DNA of 64,000 nt from JAABTL01 sp963839375 (GCA_963839375.1 CAWIUY010000007.1:310001-374000), one strand, 5' to 3'; counted from the first letter of the stretch, positions 49,554 through 57,872 are shown. Program-made: numbers and translations. Notes: generated by a model not told the origin, from the sequence alone.

Positions 49554-51221
49554 TCAGCGGGCGTCACCGCACACGTGGCCGCTGGTGAGCAGCGCGTCGA
49601 GGCACAGCACCCCGGCGCCGTACTCGTCGGTGTTCGCGCCCGGCCGCAGGCTCGCCGCCGCCCGCAGCCGCTCGGCGACGAGGGCCGCGCGGGTGTCGGG
49701 CGCCGCCGCCCGCAGGTCGGCGTCGGTGCCCAACAGCAGCGCGGCCGCGCCGGCGACGTACGGGGTCGCCATCGAGGTGCCGGCCTTGCACGTCCAGGTC
49801 TCTTCGGCGTGGCCGAGCGCGTACGTCAGGCCGGTGCTGAGGACGTAGCCACAGCCGCTCGCGCCGTACCCGCCGGGGGCGACCAGGTCGAGACCCGCAC
49901 CGTACGTGCTGAACGACGAGCGACCGTAGTCGTCGTCCACCGAGCCGACCGCGATCGCGCCGGCGGCGGCCGGGTAGTCGACGCCTGTCGAGGTGCCGCC
50001 GTTCCCGGACGCCGCGACCACCACGACGCCTACCTCGTGGAGGTCGTCGATCACCGCTTCGAACGCGGGCGCGACGCTGTCGTCGGACGTCCCGAGGCTC
50101 AGGTTCACGACGTCGGCCGGATGGGGGTTGACGGGCATCCCCGTCACCGGCAGACCCGCCGCCCAGCGCATGCCACGGACGATGGCGTCGACCGACGTGG
50201 TGGCGAGCGCGTCGGAGGAGTCGGGCCACACCTTCACGGGCAGCAGCCGGACCCACGCGACCGAGGCCACCCCGGCGACGCCGAAGGCGTCGTCGCGCAC
50301 GGCCGCCGCGATGCCGGCGACGTGGGTGCCGTGGTCGGTGCAGTTGCGGACGTCGCCGTCGTTGCCGTGGACGTCCCAGCCGGGCAGGACGCTCGTCGCC
50401 AGATCGAGGTGATCGACGGCCATGCCGTCGTCGACGATGGCGATGACGATCGGCGCCGCCGGCGCCGGCACCTGCCCGCCACTGAGCGCGTCGATCTCGT
50501 CCCAAGCGGCCTCGGCACCGAAGCGCGAGAGGTTCCACTGCGACGCGAACAGCAGGTCGTCGGGGGTGGACGAGCGGCGGATGGGACGGTCGAGGATCGC
50601 GTACGCCACCGAGCCGCGCGCGCGCAGCGACCGCAACAGTCCGTCGACGGCCGCCACCGGGACCTCGAGCAGGTCGTGTTCGCGCTGCGTCCCGCGGCGG
50701 AGGACGCGACCGCCGGCCGCCGTCACCTGGGCGAAGGTACGCGCAGCGGCCTCGCCGCGACCCCGTGAGCTCGCCGTCAGCGGGGCGCGGTACCCCACCA
50801 GCAGCCTCGCGGCGTTCGGGCTCGCGGCAGAGCCGAAGGCGGTCGCTGGGTCGCACTGGAAGCTGGACGAGCCCATCACGACGTCGATCGTGATCTCGAC
50901 CGACACGCGCGCCCCGACGAAGCGACCGGTCAGCCGCCGTCCGACAGATCCTGACGGCACCACGACGGTCACGAAGTCGGTGGTCCCGGCGGTCAGCTCA
51001 CCGGCCACCGGCGCGGCCTGCAGGTCGTCGCTCTCGAAGCGCCACGACAGGATGGACCCGGCGCTCCCGGTGTTCGTGACGGCGAACGTGGTCGCGTCAC
51101 TCTGGGCGACGTCGACGGTCCGCGACGTCGGCGTCACGGACAGGCGCGGTGGTAGGAGCGTGCCACAACCGACGACGAGGAGGGACAACGCGAGGGCGAC
51201 GCCGAACACGGTTCGCTGCAC
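49554..51221 (-). CDS. Subtilisin-family serine protease, lipoprotein
   Basis: 555 aa from GTG 51221. Lipoprotein signal peptide with lipobox LVVGC (Cys19). Residues 26-115 form an Ig-like/DUF11-type beta domain (LSVTPTSRTVDVAQSD), then a prodomain-like part, then the S8 catalytic domain with Asp264 (IVDDGM), His297 (DHGTHVAG), Asn407 (ASGNGG) and Ser483 (GTSMATP). Extra cysteines (C123, C294, C457, C478 among others) suggest disulfides made by the DsbA-DsbB pair. Leaderless: TACGAT is 5 nt before GTG. Acts outside the inner membrane. Confidence 0.93.
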   Translation of the reverse strand: MQRTVFGVALALSLLVVGCGTLLPPRLSVTPTSRTVDVAQSDATTFAVTNTGSAGSILSWRFESDDLQAAPVAGELTAGTTDFVTVVVPSGSVGRRLTGRFVGARVSVEITIDVVMGSSSFQCDPATAFGSAASPNAARLLVGYRAPLTASSRGRGEAAARTFAQVTAAGGRVLRRGTQREHDLLEVPVAAVDGLLRSLRARGSVAYAILDRPIRRSSTPDDLLFASQWNLSRFGAEAAWDEIDALSGGQVPAPAAPIVIAIVDDGMAVDHLDLATSVLPGWDVHGNDGDVRNCTDHGTHVAGIAAAVRDDAFGVAGVASVAWVRLLPVKVWPDSSDALATTSVDAIVRGMRWAAGLPVTGMPVNPHPADVVNLSLGTSDDSVAPAFEAVIDDLHEVGVVVVAASGNGGTSTGVDYPAAAGAIAVGSVDDDYGRSSFSTYGAGLDLVAPGGYGASGCGYVLSTGLTYALGHAEETWTCKAGTSMATPYVAGAAALLLGTDADLRAAAPDTRAALVAERLRAAASLRPGANTDEYGAGVLCLDALLTSGHVCGDAR

Positions 51222-51226
51222 GACGC

Positions 51227-51232
51227 ATCGTA
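51227..51232 (-). promoter_or_regulatory. -10 element TACGAT of the subtilase gene (leaderless)
   Basis: Minus-strand TACGAT, 5 nt before GTG 51221. Confidence 0.55.
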
Positions 51233-51286
51233 CCCGCGTGCGGCGGTCGCCGAACGTGACCTGGCCGGTACCCGGGCTCCGTTCCG

Positions 51287-51292
51287 TACACT
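51287..51292 (+). promoter_or_regulatory. -10 element TACACT of fni (leaderless)
   Basis: TACACT, 5 nt before ATG 51298. The same hexamer serves sufC, there with a long leader. Confidence 0.5.
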
Positions 51293-51297
51293 CGGCC

Positions 51298-52323
51298 ATG
51301 CCCGCCGAAGCGTTGCCCACCCGCAAGCGCCGCCACCTCGAGGTCTGCCTGCACGGGCCGGTCGGCTACGAGACCCGCACGACCGGGTTCGAGCGCTACG
51401 ACCTGCCCTACGACGCGGTGCCCGAGAGCGACCTCGCGGCCGTCGACCTGCGCACGGTGTTCCTGGGCAAGCGCTTGCAGGCGCCACTGCTGGTGGGCGC
51501 GATGACGGGGGGCGCCGCCCAGGCGTCGACGATCAACCGCAACCTGGCCCTGGCCGCCCAGCGACTGGGCATCGGCATGATGCTCGGCTCCCAGCGCGTC
51601 ATGCTGGAGCACCCAGCTGAACGCACCAGCTTCGAGGTTCGTGACGTGGCGCCCGACGTGCTGCTCGTCGGCAACCTCGGCGCCGCCCAGCTGGTCGGCG
51701 GCTACGGGGTCCGCGAGGCCCAGCGCGCCGTGCGCGAGGTCGGCGCCGACGCCCTGGCGTTCCACGTCAACCCGCTCCAAGAGGCGCTGCAGGCGGGCGG
51801 CGACGTCGACTGGCGAGGTGTGCGGGGACGCCTCGCGGAGGTGGTCCCGGAGGTCGGCGTTCCCGTCCTCCTCAAGGAGGTCGGCCACGGCCTGTCGGCG
51901 GCGACGGCACGCTCGGTCGCCGGGGTCGGCTTCGCGGCGCTCGACGTGGCGGGCGCCGGTGGCACGTCGTGGGCACGGGTGGAAGACCTCGTGCGCTACG
52001 GCGAGATCCGGCACCCCGACCTGGTCGAGTGGGGGATCCCGACCGCCGAGGCCTTGTGCGAGGTCCGGGCCGCGCTGCCCGGGGTGCCGTTGGTGGCGTC
52101 CGGTGGGGTGCGCACGGGCCTGGACGTGGCCAAGGCGATCGCCCTGGGCGCGCAGGTGGCGGCGATCGCGCGGCCGTTGTTGGCGCCGGCGCTGGTGTCG
52201 GCGGAGGCCGTCGAGGCGGCGCTGGCGACCGTCATCGACGAGCTCCGGCTGGCGTTGCATCTCAGCGGTTGCACGGGCTTGACGGCGCTCGCGTCGACGC
52301 GCTTGCGGGCTCGTGTAGGCTGA
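51298..52323 (+). CDS. fni: Type 2 isopentenyl-diphosphate delta-isomerase
   Basis: FMN enzyme that interconverts IPP and DMAPP. 341 aa. Family features: N-terminal TRKRRHLEVCL, FLGKRLQAPLLVGAMTGG, INRNLALAAQRLGIGMMLGSQR in part, the conserved HVNPLQEALQ, and the flavin phosphate site VASGGVRTGLDVAKAIALGA in part. It supplies prenyl donors and lies five genes before the UbiA prenyltransferase. The adjacent SDR starts 6 bp after its stop but has its own -10. Confidence 0.95.
   Translation: MPAEALPTRKRRHLEVCLHGPVGYETRTTGFERYDLPYDAVPESDLAAVDLRTVFLGKRLQAPLLVGAMTGGAAQASTINRNLALAAQRLGIGMMLGSQRVMLEHPAERTSFEVRDVAPDVLLVGNLGAAQLVGGYGVREAQRAVREVGADALAFHVNPLQEALQAGGDVDWRGVRGRLAEVVPEVGVPVLLKEVGHGLSAATARSVAGVGFAALDVAGAGGTSWARVEDLVRYGEIRHPDLVEWGIPTAEALCEVRAALPGVPLVASGGVRTGLDVAKAIALGAQVAAIARPLLAPALVSAEAVEAALATVIDELRLALHLSGCTGLTALASTRLRARVG
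52316..52321 (+). promoter_or_regulatory. -10 element TAGGCT of the SDR gene (leaderless)
   Basis: TAGGCT, 7 nt before ATG 52329, lying in the last codons of fni. Confidence 0.55.
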
Positions 52324-52328
52324 CGCCC

Positions 52329-53090
52329 ATGGATCTCGAGATCAACGGCAAGACGGCGCTCGTGACGGGCGCATCGAAGGGGATCGGCTACGCGGTCGCG
52401 GCGGCGCTCGCGGCCGAGGGCGCGCACGTCATCATCAACGGCCGCCACGAGAGCACGCTCGAAGCGGCCGCGGCGCGCTTGCGCGAGGGCGGCGCCACGG
52501 TCTCGACGGTCGTCGCCGACGTCGGTCAAGCCAAGGGGGTCAAGGCGCTGCTGGCCCAGGTGAGGGAGCGCGTGGGCGATCCCGACATCCTCGTGGCCAA
52601 CGCCGGTGGTCCGCCCACCGGTGCGGCCGCGACGCTCGAGGACCCGGCCTGGTCCAAGGGTTACGAGTTGACGCTCATGTCGGCCGTGCGCATGGCGCGG
52701 GGCGTGTTGCCGGCCATGCGGGCCGGCGCGTGGGGGCGCATCGTGTTCATCACCAGCCTGTCGGTCAAGATGCCCGTCGCCAACCTGACGCTGTCGAACG
52801 CGCTCCGAGCGGGGGTGACCGCCTACGCGCGGACGTTGGCGACGGAGGTGGCCGAGGACGGCGTGACGGTCAACGCGGTGGCGCCGGGCTACACGCACAC
52901 CGAGCGGCTCGACGACCTGTTCGCCGACGACTACGCCCGGGCGCGGCTGCTCGCCACGATTCCGGCCAAGCGCTTCGGCGATCCCGCCGAGATCGCCGCC
53001 GCGGCCGCCTTCCTGTGCTCGGTGCCAGCCGCGTACGTGACGGGGCAGACGTGGGTGGTCGACGGCGGCATCGTGAACACGACGTTCTGA
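52329..53090 (+). CDS. Atypical short-chain dehydrogenase-like protein lacking the YxxxK pair
   Basis: 253 aa, FabG-like Rossmann fold. The cofactor loop TGASKGIG and NAG (VANAGGPP) are normal, but at the catalytic YxxxK position it has Ser156-x-x-x-Arg160 (LSNALRAGV). This matches a known SDR subgroup resembling 3-oxoacyl-ACP reductase with an imperfect catalytic tetrad, whose activity is unclear. It may bind NADPH or act as a reductase by another mechanism. Leaderless. Confidence 0.88.
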   Translation: MDLEINGKTALVTGASKGIGYAVAAALAAEGAHVIINGRHESTLEAAAARLREGGATVSTVVADVGQAKGVKALLAQVRERVGDPDILVANAGGPPTGAAATLEDPAWSKGYELTLMSAVRMARGVLPAMRAGAWGRIVFITSLSVKMPVANLTLSNALRAGVTAYARTLATEVAEDGVTVNAVAPGYTHTERLDDLFADDYARARLLATIPAKRFGDPAEIAAAAAFLCSVPAAYVTGQTWVVDGGIVNTTF

Positions 53091-53116
53091 TCGCGACGCC
53101 GGGACGACATCCTAGG

Positions 53117-53131
53117 TACCCCCACGGGGTA
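53117..53131. promoter_or_regulatory. TACCCC-CAC-GGGGTA palindrome, candidate CsoR/CstR-type operator
   Basis: Six-base arms around a 3-base centre, overlapping the -10 TATATT. C4-G4 boxes flanked by TA/TA are the operator type of CsoR/RcnR/CstR metal and persulfide sensors. No such regulator gene is in the window. Confidence 0.5.
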
Positions 53132-53135
53132 TATT
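53130..53135 (+). promoter_or_regulatory. -10 element TATATT of the disulfide oxidoreductase gene (leaderless)
   Basis: TATATT, 7 nt before ATG 53143: the most AT-rich -10 in the window, so probably a strong promoter held down by the overlapping palindrome. Confidence 0.55.
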
Positions 53136-53142
53136 GAGCGGC

Positions 53143-53853
53143 ATGGACAAGTTCCTCGACGACACCCTGACCGCCCAACTGACCGAAGCCTTCGAGCCCC
53201 TCGAGCACGACGTGGAGATGGTGGTCTACGTGGCCAGCCGCCTCGTCGTCCCCAACCAAGAGGCCGCCGGCGACGAGGCGTCGACGCTGGCCCTGCTGCG
53301 TGAAGTGGCCGAGACGTCGCCGCGCCTGACGGTGATCGAACGCACGATCGACGGCGACGCCCGTGCGGCCGGCATCGTGCGCACACCGACGATCGTCCTG
53401 CGGCAGGCGGGCAGCGAGCGTGACAACGTGCGCTTCGTCGGGCTGCCCAGCGGCTACGAGTTCCAGACGCTGGTCGAGGGGCTGCGGATGGTGAGCACCG
53501 GCGACAGCGGGCTCGGCCCGGCGTCCGAGGAGCGCCTCGGTGAGGTCACCACGCCCGTGCACCTGCAGGCGTTCGTCACGCCGACGTGCCCGTACTGCCC
53601 GCGCGCCGTGCTGGCCGCCTACCGCTTGGCCCTGGCGAACCCGAACGTCCGCGCCGAGGGCATCGAAGCCAGCGAGTTCCCCGCCTTGGCGCAGCGCTAC
53701 CGCATCTCGGGGGTGCCCGACACCATCGTCGACGGCGCCTCCGGACAGGAGCGGGTCTTGGGCGGTCAGCCCGACCGGGTGTTCCTCGACGCGGTGCTCA
53801 AGGTCGCCGGTACGGCCGCCTCGAACGCGGCGCCCATGGCGACGACCGCGTAG
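53143..53853 (+). CDS. Protein disulfide oxidoreductase-like double thioredoxin fold protein
   Basis: 236 aa in two thioredoxin-like units. Only the second is redox-active: C149-P-Y-C152 with cis-Pro in ISGVPDTIVDG. The first unit (VEMVVYVASRLVVPNQEA) has no cysteine, whereas classical PDO proteins have CxxC in both. Likely a cytoplasmic thiol-disulfide reductant or peroxiredoxin partner. ATG 53143 is fixed by the -10 position. The 3' end overlaps the convergent membrane-protein gene by 88 bp. Confidence 0.85.
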   Translation: MDKFLDDTLTAQLTEAFEPLEHDVEMVVYVASRLVVPNQEAAGDEASTLALLREVAETSPRLTVIERTIDGDARAAGIVRTPTIVLRQAGSERDNVRFVGLPSGYEFQTLVEGLRMVSTGDSGLGPASEERLGEVTTPVHLQAFVTPTCPYCPRAVLAAYRLALANPNVRAEGIEASEFPALAQRYRISGVPDTIVDGASGQERVLGGQPDRVFLDAVLKVAGTAASNAAPMATTA

Positions 53854-54470
53854 GGAACGGCCCAGATCAGGCCGAGACCGAACGGCAGCGCGGCCACGAG
53901 CAGCAGGGCCGCCAACAGGAGCTGGAGGAGCAACAGCTTCGCCCAGCGGTGGCCGACCAGACGGAAGCTCGCGGCGATCGCCGCGAAACCTCCCAAACCA
54001 CGGTCGGCCACCAGGAACAGCGAGAACCCGGTGAACAGCGCGTACGCGAGCGTCACGGGCAACGACGCCACCGGGCCGAGCAGGCTCTCGGCGACGTTGA
54101 GCACGATCACGTTGGTCAACAGCACGATGGCGGCGCGCGGCGTGGCGGCGCCGTAGCTGACGAGGTCGCCCACGGTGACGGCGTCGCCGCGGGCGCGGCG
54201 TAGACCCACCATCACCAGGCCGACGGTGAAGGGCGTGGTCGCCAGCACGCCCAGTGACGCCGCCAGCAGTTGGCCCAGCCCCAGCGCCAGCGTCACGAGG
54301 CCCACCAACCAGGTGCTGCCCAGCCAGGCGAGGACGCCCACCCAGACGACGCGTTTGCTGCCCGGCAACGCGCCCCGCGCCTGCCGCAGGAGCGCGCCCA
54401 CGTCGAGGTCGAACCCGCCGCGCACGGCGCGGTCGAGGGCCTCGTCTCGGGGGGCATCGCGCTCGATCAC
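53766..54470 (-). CDS. Multi-helix membrane protein, unknown function
   Basis: 234 aa, five or six membrane helices after a soluble N terminus (residues 1-35). Loosely like YciC/DUF975-type Gly-rich membrane proteins (VGLVMVGLRRARGDAVTVGDL; then AASFRLVGHRWAKLLLLQ), but I do not name a family with confidence. GTG 54470 is 8 nt after a -10 TAGGAT. The last 29 codons overlap the PDO gene on the other strand, an unusually long overlap in which both ends look real. Confidence 0.7.
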   Translation of the reverse strand: MIERDAPRDEALDRAVRGGFDLDVGALLRQARGALPGSKRVVWVGVLAWLGSTWLVGLVTLALGLGQLLAASLGVLATTPFTVGLVMVGLRRARGDAVTVGDLVSYGAATPRAAIVLLTNVIVLNVAESLLGPVASLPVTLAYALFTGFSLFLVADRGLGGFAAIAASFRLVGHRWAKLLLLQLLLAALLLVAALPFGLGLIWAVPYAVVAMGAAFEAAVPATLSTASRNTRSG

Positions 54471-54478
54471 GGCCCGAC

Positions 54479-54484
54479 ATCCTA
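54479..54484 (-). promoter_or_regulatory. -10 element TAGGAT of the membrane-protein gene
   Basis: Minus-strand TAGGAT, 8 nt before GTG 54470; divergent from the PKS promoter 67 bp away. Confidence 0.45.
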
Positions 54485-54550
54485 ACCGGCGAACGCATCG
54501 CGGTCACCGGTCACGGTGCGCGGGTACGGTCTGCCGGCCGTCCCCGTGCG

Positions 54551-54556
54551 TATCGT
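54551..54556 (+). promoter_or_regulatory. -10 element TATCGT of the PKS operon (leaderless)
   Basis: TATCGT, 5 nt before ATG 54562; drives the three-gene operon. Confidence 0.5.
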
Positions 54557-54561
54557 GGGCC

Positions 54562-55701
54562 ATGGCCACCGTCTTGCATGCCGTCGGCACCGCGGTGCCC
54601 GCCCACCGGTACGAGCAGGGCTACATCCGTGAGGTGATGGGTCGCTGGCTGGACGGCGACCGTCGCACCACGAAGCTGCTCGATCGCGTCTACGGCGCCA
54701 GCGCCATCGACGCTCGCCACAGCGTGCTGGACGACTTCATGCCGACACGCGCGGACACGCCGTCGACGCGCGTCCCCCTGTTCCTCGACCCAGCCACGGG
54801 CAGCTTCAGGTCGGCGAGCACCGGTGAGCGCAACGCGCGCTACGCGCGGGAGGTGGGTCCGTTGGCGATCCGAGCCGCCCGCGACGCGTTCCGGCGCGTC
54901 GACGCGCTCCGTCCCGCGGACGTCACCCACCTGGTGACGGTCTCCTGTACGGGCTTCGCGACGCCGGGAGCCGACCTCGAGCTGGTGCGAGAGCTCGGGC
55001 TGGCGCCAGACGTCGAGCGCTACCACCTCGGCTTCATGGGCTGTTTCGCCGCCTTCCCGGCCCTGCGCCTGGCGCGAGCCTTCTGCGCCCAGGATCCGGA
55101 CGCGGTCGTGCTGGTGGTGTGCGTGGAGCTGTGCACGTTGCACCTCCAGCCGAGCGCCGACGTCGACGGGATCCTGTCGGGTTCGGTCTTCGCCGACGGT
55201 GCCGCGGCCGCGCTGCTCAGCGCCCGAGCGGCGACGGGCGACGCGCGCCCACTGCGCCTGGACGCCACCTCCACGGCGGTGACGCGGACGGGCGCCGACG
55301 AGATGGCCTGGACGATCGGCGACCACGGTTTCGACATGACGCTCACCGCGTACGTCCCGCGCGTCTTGGAGGCGGAGGCCGCCGTGGCGCTGGCGCCGCT
55401 CCTGAGCCGCGCGGGCGTGGAGGTGGCCGACGTGCCGTGGTGGGCCGTGCATCCGGGTGGGCGCGCCATCGTGGACAAGATCGTGGCGGCGCTGTCGTTG
55501 CCCGAAGCGGCGGTCGCCGCCTCCCGTGAGGTGCTGCGCCGCGCCGGCAACATGAGCAGCGCGACCGTGCTGTTCGTGCTGGAGCGTCTGATGGACCCGA
55601 CGCTGCCCGGCCCGGCGCCGGGTGAAGCGGTGGCCGCGCTGGCGTTCGGTCCGGGCCTGACCGTCGACGGCGCCCTGTTCCGGGCCCTGCCCGTCGACTG
55701 A
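54562..55701 (+). CDS. Type III polyketide synthase (chalcone synthase-like)
   Basis: Iterative ketosynthase that extends an acyl-CoA starter with malonyl-CoA to pyrones, resorcinols or similar rings. 379 aa. Catalytic triad C161 (GFMGCFAAF), H297 (WAVHPGG) and N330 (NMSSATVLF) is complete. Starter and chain length cannot be told by eye; bacterial relatives with a following FAD oxygenase often make alkylpyrones or alkylresorcinols. The next gene starts two bases after its stop, so oxygenase and prenyltransferase should act on its product. Confidence 0.93.
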   Translation: MATVLHAVGTAVPAHRYEQGYIREVMGRWLDGDRRTTKLLDRVYGASAIDARHSVLDDFMPTRADTPSTRVPLFLDPATGSFRSASTGERNARYAREVGPLAIRAARDAFRRVDALRPADVTHLVTVSCTGFATPGADLELVRELGLAPDVERYHLGFMGCFAAFPALRLARAFCAQDPDAVVLVVCVELCTLHLQPSADVDGILSGSVFADGAAAALLSARAATGDARPLRLDATSTAVTRTGADEMAWTIGDHGFDMTLTAYVPRVLEAEAAVALAPLLSRAGVEVADVPWWAVHPGGRAIVDKIVAALSLPEAAVAASREVLRRAGNMSSATVLFVLERLMDPTLPGPAPGEAVAALAFGPGLTVDGALFRALPVD

Positions 55702-55702
55702 A

Positions 55703-56887
55703 GTGGCGGGCCACGCCGCCGCGGACGTGGCCGTCGTCGGCGCCGGCCCCGTCGGCCTGGCCCTGGCGCTCGGCCTGGTGCACCGCGGCTACGACGTGGT
55801 GGTGTTCGAGGCGCGCAGCGAGCCCTCCCGGGGTAGCCGCGCGATCGGCGTGCACCCGCCTGGCTTGGCGGTCCTCGCCGACCTCGGTGTCGCCGACGCG
55901 CTCGTCGCGGCCGGTCGACGCGTCCGGGTCGGTCGCGCCCAAGGCGCCCACGGGCCCATCGGCGAGGTCCGTCTCGACGGCGCCGACGCTCGCTTCCCGT
56001 ACGTCCTCACCGTGCCCCAGGCCACCACCGAGCGCACCCTGCGGGCTGCGCTCGAAGCCGCGGCGCCGGGCGCGCTCCGGTGGGGCGAACGGGTCGTGGG
56101 CCTCACGCAGGACGCCACGTCGGTGCGCTTGCGGACGCGCACGGAGGCGGGCGCCGAGGACGAGTGGCAGGCCCACCTGATGATCGGCGCCGACGGCCGC
56201 GACGGGTTCGTGCGCCAGGCGCTCGGGGTGGCGCGGCGCGGCGGTCCCTACCCGGACCGTTACGCCATGGCCGACCTCCACGACGACGCCAGCCGCTTCC
56301 GACCGGACGAGGCCTGGGTGGTGTTGCATCCTGACGGGGTGGTCGAGGGCTTCCCCCTCCCCGGCGGCCTACGGCGCTGGGTGGTCGCGCGCCCGGGCAC
56401 CGCGGGCGTAGACGCGGACGGCGCGGTCGCCGACATCGCCATCCGGGTGGCGGACGCGGCGGGCGCTCGGCTCGGGGTTCCGCTCGATCCCACGGGTGCC
56501 GCGAGCGCTTCGACGTTCGGCATCGAGCGGTGGTTGGCCGACCGCTTCGCGGTCGGGCGGGTGCTGTTGGTCGGCGACGCCGCCCACGTGCTGAGCCCCA
56601 TCGGCGGGCAGGGGATGAACCTCGGTTGGCTCGATGGCGGGGCGCTCGTCGCCGCGCTCGGCGAGGCGCCCGGTCCGCCGGACCCGGCGGCGACCCTGGC
56701 CACCGTCGCCGCGGCGCGGCGAGCGGCGGCGCGACGGGCGATCGCGCGCGCGGCCCTCAACACGTCGTTGGGGCGCGCCCGTTCACCGCTGAACGCCGCC
56801 GTCCGCGACGCAGCGCTGCGCATCGCGCTGCGGCCGCCGTTCGCGGCGGCCACCCGCCGACGTTTCGTCATGGCGGGTCTGGCGTGA
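55703..56887 (+). CDS. FAD-dependent aromatic hydroxylase-like monooxygenase
   Basis: 394 aa, group A flavoprotein (PHBH/UbiH fold). FAD-binding GAGPVGLALALGLVHRG at residue 13, DG motif IGADGRDGFVRQAL, and the second FAD motif GDAAHVLSPIGGQGMNLGW. Expected to hydroxylate or quinonise the polyketide-derived ring (inference from operon). GTG 55703 begins one base after the PKS stop, and its stop overlaps the UbiA start (GTGA). Confidence 0.92.
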   Translation: MAGHAAADVAVVGAGPVGLALALGLVHRGYDVVVFEARSEPSRGSRAIGVHPPGLAVLADLGVADALVAAGRRVRVGRAQGAHGPIGEVRLDGADARFPYVLTVPQATTERTLRAALEAAAPGALRWGERVVGLTQDATSVRLRTRTEAGAEDEWQAHLMIGADGRDGFVRQALGVARRGGPYPDRYAMADLHDDASRFRPDEAWVVLHPDGVVEGFPLPGGLRRWVVARPGTAGVDADGAVADIAIRVADAAGARLGVPLDPTGAASASTFGIERWLADRFAVGRVLLVGDAAHVLSPIGGQGMNLGWLDGGALVAALGEAPGPPDPAATLATVAAARRAAARRAIARAALNTSLGRARSPLNAAVRDAALRIALRPPFAAATRRRFVMAGLA

Positions 56888-57798
56888 GAGGCGCGGCGAC
56901 CGGGACCGCCTGGCGCACGCCGTGGCAGCACCCGTGGGTGCGGCACCTGCGGCTCCCGTTCAACCTGCTTCTCACGCCGATCTTCTTGTGGGGGGCGTGG
57001 TGGGCGGGCGGCTTCGCCGATCCTCTGCGCGCGATCGTCGCCTGGGTCGCCCTGCACGTCTTCCTGTACGGCGGCACGAACGCGCTCAACTCCTTCTACG
57101 ACCGCGACGAGGGACCGATCGGTGGTCTCTGGGCACCGCCGCCCGTCGACCGCGGTCTGCTCGGCTGGGCCTGGTGGGTCCAGCTCAGCGGACTGCCGCT
57201 GGCGGTCTGGCTGGGTGGACCGTTCCTGCTCGCCTGGATGGCCCTCCTCGCGATCGCCACCGCGTACTCCCATCCGCTGACCCGGTGGAAGGCCCGTCCC
57301 TGGGCCGCGTTGACCGCGGTGGCGCTCGGTCAGGGGGCGCTCGGTGCCCTGGCCGGCGCGTGGGCGACCGCACCCCGCGGGTGGCGCCCGCTCGCGGACC
57401 TGGCGGCGCCGGCGACGGCCCCCTTCCTGGCCGCTGCGGCCCTGCTGGTGGCCGGGCTGTACGTCGTGAGCCAGGTCTACCAGACGGCCGAGGACCGACG
57501 CCGCGGGGACGCCACGCTGCCCGTGTTGTGGGGGGCGCGTCGAGCGCTGCTGGCGGCGGCGGGGGCGAGCGGCCTGGGCGGCGTGCTCCTCGTGGCGCTG
57601 GTGACGGGCCGGGCCGGTTGGGCCTGGGGCGCCGGGTTCGCCGCATTCCTGGCCGCCCTCGGCGTCGCTCAACTCGTCTGGGCCGCACGCTTCGACGAGA
57701 GCGACGTGCGCGGCGGCTTCCGCACCACGATGCGGTTCGTGACCGTCGCGGGCCTCGGGCTCTCGCTCGGTCTGTTGCTCCTCCCGACCGGCGCCTAG
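56884..57798 (+). CDS. UbiA-family prenyltransferase
   Basis: Membrane enzyme that attaches a polyprenyl chain to an aromatic or related acceptor. 304 aa, about eight helices. First Asp-rich motif NSFYDRDEGPIGG near residue 68 and second YQTAEDRRRGD near 200 are both present. The long first helix (PFNLLLTPIFLWGAWWAGG) is like bacterial homologues outside ubiquinone and menaquinone operons. Third gene of the PKS operon; no methyltransferase or sulfotransferase follows. Confidence 0.92.
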   Translation: MRGAATGTAWRTPWQHPWVRHLRLPFNLLLTPIFLWGAWWAGGFADPLRAIVAWVALHVFLYGGTNALNSFYDRDEGPIGGLWAPPPVDRGLLGWAWWVQLSGLPLAVWLGGPFLLAWMALLAIATAYSHPLTRWKARPWAALTAVALGQGALGALAGAWATAPRGWRPLADLAAPATAPFLAAAALLVAGLYVVSQVYQTAEDRRRGDATLPVLWGARRALLAAAGASGLGGVLLVALVTGRAGWAWGAGFAAFLAALGVAQLVWAARFDESDVRGGFRTTMRFVTVAGLGLSLGLLLLPTGA

Positions 57799-57872
57799 AC
57801 GCTCTCGGCCACGGCCGGGTTCGATCGCACGCGCGGGCGACGATGGACGAGAGTGGACCTCCGGCGCCACCG

